The translations under genes were made by a program, and so were the position numbers. From contig NZ_LN776180.1 in NCBI RefSeq assembly GCF_000827595.2, forward strand, positions 124,001 to 188,000: 64,000 nucleotides of DNA, written 5' to 3'. Below, piece by piece: positions 59,290 to 64,000 of this stretch. This DNA is from Necropsobacter massiliensis (GTDB lineage Bacteria > Pseudomonadota > Gammaproteobacteria > Enterobacterales > Pasteurellaceae). Each line of letters opens with the position of its first letter. Within the stretch, counting starts at the first letter, position 1. The notes beneath the pieces are model-generated. The model did no database searches, had not been told where the DNA came from, and saw only the letters and a list, made by a program, of their open reading frames with translations.

Positions 59290-59318
59290 TTGACGAAAAG
59301 CCTAAAAAAGACTACATT
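59290..59318 (+). promoter_or_regulatory. Promoter of tmaR
   Basis: TTGACG (59290-59295) and TACATT (59313-59318) with a 17-base spacer, about 41 bases before the ATG. Confidence 0.6.
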
Positions 59319-59359
59319 AATCGGGGTTTATATTTAATTAAAGGCAGAGAGTATCAATT

Positions 59360-59695
59360 ATGGAAAACGTGAATAAACAATCGTTCCAAGAAGTGTTAGA
59401 GTATGTGCGTATGTATCGTTTAAAAAATAAATTATTGCGCGATATCGACGATAACAATCGTAAAATTCGCGACAACCAGAAACGCGTACTGTTATTGGAC
59501 AACCTGAACCAATATATCCGTGACGATATGAGCATTGAAGATGTGCGCGCCATTATTGAAAATATGCGTGACGACTATGAAACCCGAGTGGATGATTACA
59601 CTATCCGCAACGCGGAGCTGTCTAAACAGCGGCGCGAAATCAGCGGCAAAATGAAAGGGCAGAAAAAAGCCCATGCCGAGTTATTGAAAAAATAA
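59360..59695 (+). CDS. tmaR: TmaR (YeeX), PTS polar-localisation factor
   Basis: A 111-aa coiled-coil protein of the UPF0265 family. E. coli TmaR holds EI of the phosphotransferase system at the cell poles. The core is highly conserved: [19 protein letters not shown] and [20 protein letters not shown]. Monocistronic, with its own promoter and a USS-pair terminator. Confidence 0.9.
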   Translation: MENVNKQSFQEVLEYVRMYRLKNKLLRDIDDNNRKIRDNQKRVLLLDNLNQYIRDDMSIEDVRAIIENMRDDYETRVDDYTIRNAELSKQRREISGKMKGQKKAHAELLKK

Positions 59696-59713
59696 CCGAT
59701 GTTCAAAACAGTC

Positions 59714-59757
59714 AAAAGTGCGGTGAAAAATAAAAGAATTTTCACCGCACTTTCTTA
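59714..59757. terminator. Inverted USS pair between tmaR and rsmC
   Basis: Perfect 15-base arms AAAGTGCGGTGAAAA / TTTTCACCGCACTTT with a nine-base loop; the right arm is next to the rsmC stop. A bidirectional terminator made of two USS copies. Confidence 0.8.
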
Positions 59758-60741
59758 ATTTCTCACCGAATATACCTTAAATTTTCCCGTTTTCGCCAGC
59801 ACTTGATGAGTGCCGAAATATTCGTCCAGCAAATTCGGATAAGGCAGGAACGCATTTGCCACAATCCGCAGTTCTCCGCCGGCGGTTAGATGCTGTTTTG
59901 CCTGTCGAATCAAAGTTTCCACCGCACGGTAAGCGGTATCAATACCATCATGAAACGGCGGATTAGAAAGAATTATGTCGAATTTGCCGTCAATGTGAGA
60001 AAACACATCGCTTGCCATCACCTTGCCCTGCAACCGATTTTCCGCCAACGTGCGTTCAGCGGAGACCAGCGCCATTGCGTGAATATCCGTCATGGTAATC
60101 GCGGCTTGCGGGTTGCGTTGTTTGATATAACTGCCGATCACACCCGCACCACAGCCCAAATCCAGCACCTTGCCGTTAATGGGCGCGTCAAGGGTAGATA
60201 ACAGCAACGCCGTACCGGCATCAAGTTCATGGGCGCTGAATACACCCGGCAGGCTATAAACGGTGAATGAATTCAGCGGGCGATAAGTTTTCCAGTATTC
60301 ATCAAGCTGAAAGTGCGGTCGGTTTTTCAGAGAAAAATGGTATAGCCCGCAACGGCGAGCGCCGTCAATTTTTGCGATCTCCCCGTAAGGTGCCAGCAAA
60401 TTTTCCGCCGAACGAACACCGCTGCGGTTTTCGCCGACAATCAACAACTCCTGCCCTGACCACGCATTAGCCAGCAACTGCATCAACTGAAAAGCGACCT
60501 CCTGCTTATTTTTCGTCCAATAATAAACGACTAACTCTGTATCGCCGTTAAAAACGGCAGAAAAATCCACCGCACTATTGGTTCGAGCATAATCAAAATA
60601 ACACGACCAAATGCGAACGGATTTCGCTATCTTTTGAATCTGCTGCGGAAAATGATCCTTAATGCCACCGGCAAATAAAACCGCTTTATCCTGAAAAAAC
60701 GCCAAATGACGTTCCAGCACCTGACTTTCGAGAGAAATCAC
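59755..60741 (-). CDS. rsmC: 16S rRNA G1207 methyltransferase RsmC
   Basis: Methylates guanine 1207 of 16S rRNA in the 30S subunit. 328 aa: N-terminal inactive methyltransferase-like half and C-terminal active half with SAM motif GKVLDLGCGAGVIGSYIK and catalytic IILSNPPFHDGIDTAYRAVE. The order rsmC, holD, rimI on opposite strands is like E. coli. Confidence 0.94.
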   Translation of the reverse strand: MISLESQVLERHLAFFQDKAVLFAGGIKDHFPQQIQKIAKSVRIWSCYFDYARTNSAVDFSAVFNGDTELVVYYWTKNKQEVAFQLMQLLANAWSGQELLIVGENRSGVRSAENLLAPYGEIAKIDGARRCGLYHFSLKNRPHFQLDEYWKTYRPLNSFTVYSLPGVFSAHELDAGTALLLSTLDAPINGKVLDLGCGAGVIGSYIKQRNPQAAITMTDIHAMALVSAERTLAENRLQGKVMASDVFSHIDGKFDIILSNPPFHDGIDTAYRAVETLIRQAKQHLTAGGELRIVANAFLPYPNLLDEYFGTHQVLAKTGKFKVYSVRN

Positions 60742-60803
60742 CCTATCAATCCTCTGCGTTATTGGTTAAAATTGGCGCCTATTATAAAGGAAATCAGATA
60801 TTG

Positions 60804-61217
60804 ATGAACAGACGCGATCTTCTCTTACAGGAAATGGGCATTACTCAATGGCAGCTGAATCGTCCCGATGCCTTAAAAGGCGCGGTCAATCTTGCTGTCG
60901 CGCAACATATCCGTTTGATTATTATTGCCGAACAGGCAATTCCCGCCACCCAACAGCTGCTACAGGATATTTTGCGCAGTCTGGAAATTGGCGCGCAAGA
61001 TTGTTTATGTATTAATTTCGATTTCGCGCCACTAATGAAGATTCAGCATCCGGTCTGTTACTGGTTATTAAGCAATAATCCGCAAAAAATCGACCGCACT
61101 TTAGCCTACTGCAAACAGGCGATGGCGCAATGGCAATCGCCGGACTGGCAAAGCTTACGGCAAGACCCGCAGGCGAAGCGTCAGCTATGGCGACAAATTC
61201 AACAACAAGCCGATTAA
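60804..61217 (+). CDS. holD: DNA polymerase III psi subunit HolD
   Basis: Links the clamp loader to single-strand DNA binding protein through chi. 137 aa from the ATG preceding NRRDLLLQEMGITQWQLNRP; an earlier frame of 14 codons lacks family support. Conserved LLQEMGI-type start and LLSNNPQKIDRTLAYCK near the C-terminal third. Ribosome site AAGGAAA is rather far (about 13 bases). Followed by rimI. Confidence 0.85.
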   Translation: MNRRDLLLQEMGITQWQLNRPDALKGAVNLAVAQHIRLIIIAEQAIPATQQLLQDILRSLEIGAQDCLCINFDFAPLMKIQHPVCYWLLSNNPQKIDRTLAYCKQAMAQWQSPDWQSLRQDPQAKRQLWRQIQQQAD

Positions 61218-61219
61218 TT

Positions 61220-61666
61220 ATGCCGTATATTACTCATATTGAAGAACAGGATTTTCCCCGCTTATTTGCCATTGAACAGGCGGCACATGTCGTGCCTTGG
61301 TCATTCGGTACGCTAAAAAATAATCAAGGCGCGCGCTATCTCAATCTGAAAATTCAAGGTGATGACGGCGAAATTCTCGGTTTCGCCATTTGCCAGACCG
61401 TGTTGGACGAAGCGACCTTGTTCAATATCGCCATCGATCCGCCCTTTCAGGCCCAGGGTTTGGGAAAATATCTGCTAAATCAACTAATTGAAAAACTGCG
61501 TGAACAAGGCATTCGCACGCTGTGGTTGGAAGTGCGCCAGTCCAATATCGGCGCACAACGGCTCTATGAACAATGCGGATTCAATCAAGCGGATAGCCGC
61601 AAAAACTACTATCCCACCGCGGCGGGCGGGCGGGAAGACGCCATTATTATGGCGCTATACTTATAA
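61220..61666 (+). CDS. rimI: Ribosomal protein S18 N-acetyltransferase RimI
   Basis: GNAT enzyme that acetylates the N terminus of S18. 148 aa from MPYITHIEEQDFPRLFAIEQ two bases after holD (frame extending upstream is inside holD). Acetyl-CoA motif DPPFQAQGLGKYLLNQLIEK and WLEVRQSNIGAQRLYEQCGF with NYYPTAAGGREDAIIMAL are characteristic. Cotranscribed with holD. Confidence 0.94.
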   Translation: MPYITHIEEQDFPRLFAIEQAAHVVPWSFGTLKNNQGARYLNLKIQGDDGEILGFAICQTVLDEATLFNIAIDPPFQAQGLGKYLLNQLIEKLREQGIRTLWLEVRQSNIGAQRLYEQCGFNQADSRKNYYPTAAGGREDAIIMALYL

Positions 61667-61688
61667 AAGTGCGGTGGATTTTCGCGCA

Positions 61689-62336
61689 TTATCGGCATTC
61701 GCGCACTTGCTGTACGACCGCTTTTGTCAAGCGCCCAATTTCCGCCCAGTTTTTCGCCTGAATCAGAGATTTATCCACAAACCAAGAACCACCGCAAGCA
61801 ACCACATTCGGTATCGCCAGATAATCACAAATATTATGTATGCCGATACCGCCGGTCGGCATAATCTGCAATTGTGCATACGGACCGAGCAACGCCTTAA
61901 TCATTTTTACCCCGCCGCTGGCCTCTGCCGGGAAGAATTTTACCGCCGTTAATCCCATCTCCAGCGCCGCTTCAATGGACATCGGGTTATTCACACCAGG
62001 TGTAATCGGAAAATGCAGATCCTGACAAAGCCGTAGGATTTTCGGGTTCAATCCCGGCGTAACCACAAAATCAGCGCCGGCATTTTTCGCTTGCACAACC
62101 TGCTCGGCAGTCAGCACCGTGCCCGCCGCAATCAGCATATCGGGCTGATGAGCGCGCAACAAACCTATCGCTTGTGCTGCTGCGGCGGAACGAAACGTAA
62201 TTTCCACCACCGGCAAGCCATTATCTGCCAGCACCTGCGCCAGCGGCACAATATCCTGCGCGTTATCCAGCGCAATCACCGGAACCACTTTGATTTGTCT
62301 AAGTTTTTCAATCAATTGTGCTGTTGTATCAGTCAT
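61689..62336 (-). CDS. eda: KDPG/KHG aldolase Eda
   Basis: Splits 2-keto-3-deoxy-6-phosphogluconate to pyruvate and glyceraldehyde-3-phosphate. 215 aa; catalytic Glu in GLPVVEITFRSAAAAQAI and Schiff-base Lys in LTAVKFFPAEASGG. It overlaps kdgK by four bases (ATGA), so uxaC-kdgK-eda is one operon for hexuronate use, similar to the H. influenzae arrangement. Confidence 0.96.
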   Translation of the reverse strand: MTDTTAQLIEKLRQIKVVPVIALDNAQDIVPLAQVLADNGLPVVEITFRSAAAAQAIGLLRAHQPDMLIAAGTVLTAEQVVQAKNAGADFVVTPGLNPKILRLCQDLHFPITPGVNNPMSIEAALEMGLTAVKFFPAEASGGVKMIKALLGPYAQLQIMPTGGIGIHNICDYLAIPNVVACGGSWFVDKSLIQAKNWAEIGRLTKAVVQQVRECR

Positions 62337-63283
62337 TTGCGATCCTCATTAAATTGCTCAATTAAATGGACTGTAGCCGCAGAAGGAATAATCGCGCCTT
62401 TGTGCTGAATCACAATGCCCGCCAGCTGGTTCCCCTGTCGGCAACAGCTAATCAAATCTTTTTGTTGCAAATAGCCGTTTAAAAAACCGGCGTTAAAGGC
62501 ATCGCCAGCAGATGTGGTATCCACAACTTGTGTCGCCGGTATTGTCGGCACGCTAACCTGTTGACCGTTTTGGTATAAAATTGCACCGCACTTTCCTTGT
62601 TTCAGCACGATTTTATTAATGCCATGTGCAGCTAAACGACGAAGACAGTCCTGCACATCCTGATCGCCCCACAGCAGCCGTTCATCATCAAAAGTCACCA
62701 ATGCCACATCAACCAACGGCAACAGCGTCGCATAATATCGCTGCGCCTGCGACGGGTTCTGCCATAATTGCGGACGATAATTACTGTCGAAAATAATCTC
62801 GACCCCGTTATTACGTAAAGCGTTAAGCTGTTGGATAAACAAAGTGCGGTCGTTTTCCGGCAAGATTGCCAAACTGATGCCGCTGAAATAAATAGCATCA
62901 ACCTGCGCCAGCTCGGACAACACGCGAGGATAATCACGATGTTGTAACAAATACCGTGCGGCAGACTGGCTGCGCCAATATAAAAATGTGCGTTCACCGT
63001 GTTGGTCCAACTGAATCAAATACAATCCCGGCTGACGCATAGGATCGCATAACACCCAATCCGTCTTAATCCCGTCCGCCCGCCAATGCTCAGCCATAGC
63101 CTGACTCAGTTTATCCGTACCAAGAGCCGATACATAATATACTTCAATCTTATCCGACGAACTTACCCGAGCGACATAAGTCGCCGTATTGAGCGTATCA
63201 CCACCATAACTCTGGCGCATAGCCCCGAACGGCTCCCCATTAAGCTCGATCATACATTCACCGAGTAGGGCGAGTTTTTTCAT
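62333..63283 (-). CDS. kdgK: 2-keto-3-deoxygluconate kinase KdgK
   Basis: Phosphorylates 2-keto-3-deoxygluconate for Eda. PfkB family, 316 aa from ATG 63283 (AAGG seven bases upstream). Start LALLGECMIELNG, substrate loop RQSYGGDTLNTATYVARV, and the C-terminal PfkB signature VDTTSAGDAFNAGFLNGYL. Nine bases separate it from uxaC. Confidence 0.94.
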   Translation of the reverse strand: MKKLALLGECMIELNGEPFGAMRQSYGGDTLNTATYVARVSSSDKIEVYYVSALGTDKLSQAMAEHWRADGIKTDWVLCDPMRQPGLYLIQLDQHGERTFLYWRSQSAARYLLQHRDYPRVLSELAQVDAIYFSGISLAILPENDRTLFIQQLNALRNNGVEIIFDSNYRPQLWQNPSQAQRYYATLLPLVDVALVTFDDERLLWGDQDVQDCLRRLAAHGINKIVLKQGKCGAILYQNGQQVSVPTIPATQVVDTTSAGDAFNAGFLNGYLQQKDLISCCRQGNQLAGIVIQHKGAIIPSAATVHLIEQFNEDRK

Positions 63284-63292
63284 CAAATCACC

Positions 63293-64000
63293 TTATTTAA
63301 AATAGTTTTTGGCATTACGGTAACAGATATTACTTACCATATTTCCCAATAATTCAATATCATTCGGCGCTTCGCCATTCACTACCCATTGCCCCAGCAT
63401 TTCGCATAAAATACGGCGGAAATATTCGTGGCGCGTATAAGATAAGAAACTACGTGAATCCGTCAACATGCCTACAAACTGGCTTAACAAACCGAGTTGC
63501 GAAAGCTGTTGTAATTGGCGTTCCATACCATCTTTTTGATCATTGAACCACCAACCGGAGCCAAACTGAATTTTTCCGGCAATACCGCCGGTTTGAAAAT
63601 TACCAATCATACTGGCAATCATTTCGTTATCACGCGGATTCAAACAATACAAAATGGTTTTAGGCAATTGCTCTGTTTCATCCATCGCATCCAACAAGCG
63701 GGACAGCGGTTCGGCAAACGTGCGATCGCCGATAGAATCAAACCCGCAGTCAGGTCCAAGGAGCCGGAACATGCGGGTATTATTATTGCGCAACGCACCG
63801 ATGTGCATTTGCATTACCCAGTGACGTTTACAATACTCTTGTGCCAACCAAACAAGAAGTGCGGTCGAATATTGCGCGATTTGTAATTCCGTTAATGGCT
63901 GATTGTTGCGACGCATTTGTAAAATTGTATCAAGCGCTTTTTCATCAGGAACGGGAGCAAAACGCACGATTTCCATCCCATGATCGGCGGATTTACAGCC
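63293..64000 (-). CDS. uxaC: Glucuronate isomerase UxaC, C-terminal part
   Basis: Isomerises D-glucuronate to fructuronate (and galacturonate to tagaturonate). The reading frame continues past the window edge, so only about 235 C-terminal residues of the usual 470 are seen. Conserved: [40 protein letters not shown], and [20 protein letters not shown]. First visible gene of the uxaC-kdgK-eda operon. Confidence 0.95.
   Translation of the reverse strand, partial: GCKSADHGMEIVRFAPVPDEKALDTILQMRRNNQPLTELQIAQYSTALLVWLAQEYCKRHWVMQMHIGALRNNNTRMFRLLGPDCGFDSIGDRTFAEPLSRLLDAMDETEQLPKTILYCLNPRDNEMIASMIGNFQTGGIAGKIQFGSGWWFNDQKDGMERQLQQLSQLGLLSQFVGMLTDSRSFLSYTRHEYFRRILCEMLGQWVVNGEAPNDIELLGNMVSNICYRNAKNYFK

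Overview
The window is chromosomal DNA of a Pasteurellaceae bacterium (Gammaproteobacteria). The clearest sign is the nine-base DNA uptake signal sequence (USS) AAGTGCGGT or its complement, which I counted by eye more than 50 times, about one per 1.1 kb. This is the Haemophilus influenzae-type USS, not the ACAAGCGGT type of Mannheimia haemolytica/Actinobacillus. Proteins and gene order (ruvCAB-yebC, aspS-cmoA, gloA-rnt, proC-xerD, ampD/pilABCD, rppH-lgt-thyA-tadA) also fit the family. Base composition looks more GC-rich than H. influenzae. I do not assign genus or species.

Layout: 1-2710, GntP-family permease and glycerate kinase. 2757-13981, DNA repair and core metabolism (ruvBAC, an inserted lipoprotein gene, yebC, nudB, aspS, an ICMT-like membrane protein, cmoA, a small exported protein, gloA, rnt, a Na+/H+ antiporter, priC). 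14056-21885, tRNA-Ser, rne/rluC divergent pair, trxA, ldhA, a cystathionine-synthase-type gene, and a tRNA-Gly-Cys-Leu operon. 21886-26960, an accessory region with at least four broken genes (LysR, an exported protein, SDR, aldo/keto reductase) around one intact ABM-domain gene and an AT-rich, USS-free MFS-RraA pair. 26970-38692, amino-acid and nucleotide biosynthesis (proA, lysC, purA, proC), rdgC, xerD, and queCDE under a preQ1-I riboswitch. 38712-46833, raiA, an amino-acid symporter under a tandem glycine riboswitch, yacG-coaE, and the competence operon pilABCD divergent from ampD. 46834-55538, a DnaA-box cluster, rppH, a TauE/SafE transporter, lgt, thyA, a Sel1 protein, tadA, grpE, nadK, SOS-controlled recN. 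55539-64000, serC-hisC-aroA, tmaR, rsmC, holD-rimI, and hexuronate catabolism (uxaC-kdgK-eda), with uxaC running off the window.

Natural competence connects several parts. The Sxy/CRP-type site at 46248 controls the type IV pilus operon that imports USS-bearing DNA. USS copies in turn lie inside functional sites: transcription terminators, the -35 elements of trxA and grpE, the start codon of tadA and one glycine-riboswitch helix.

I found no defence locus, prophage, CRISPR array or wholly unknown multi-gene system. The best leads are regulatory: the USS-like helix in the glycine riboswitch, an orphan promoter/terminator beside raiA, a 16-codon leader coupled to rnt, and the DnaA-box cluster next to rppH.
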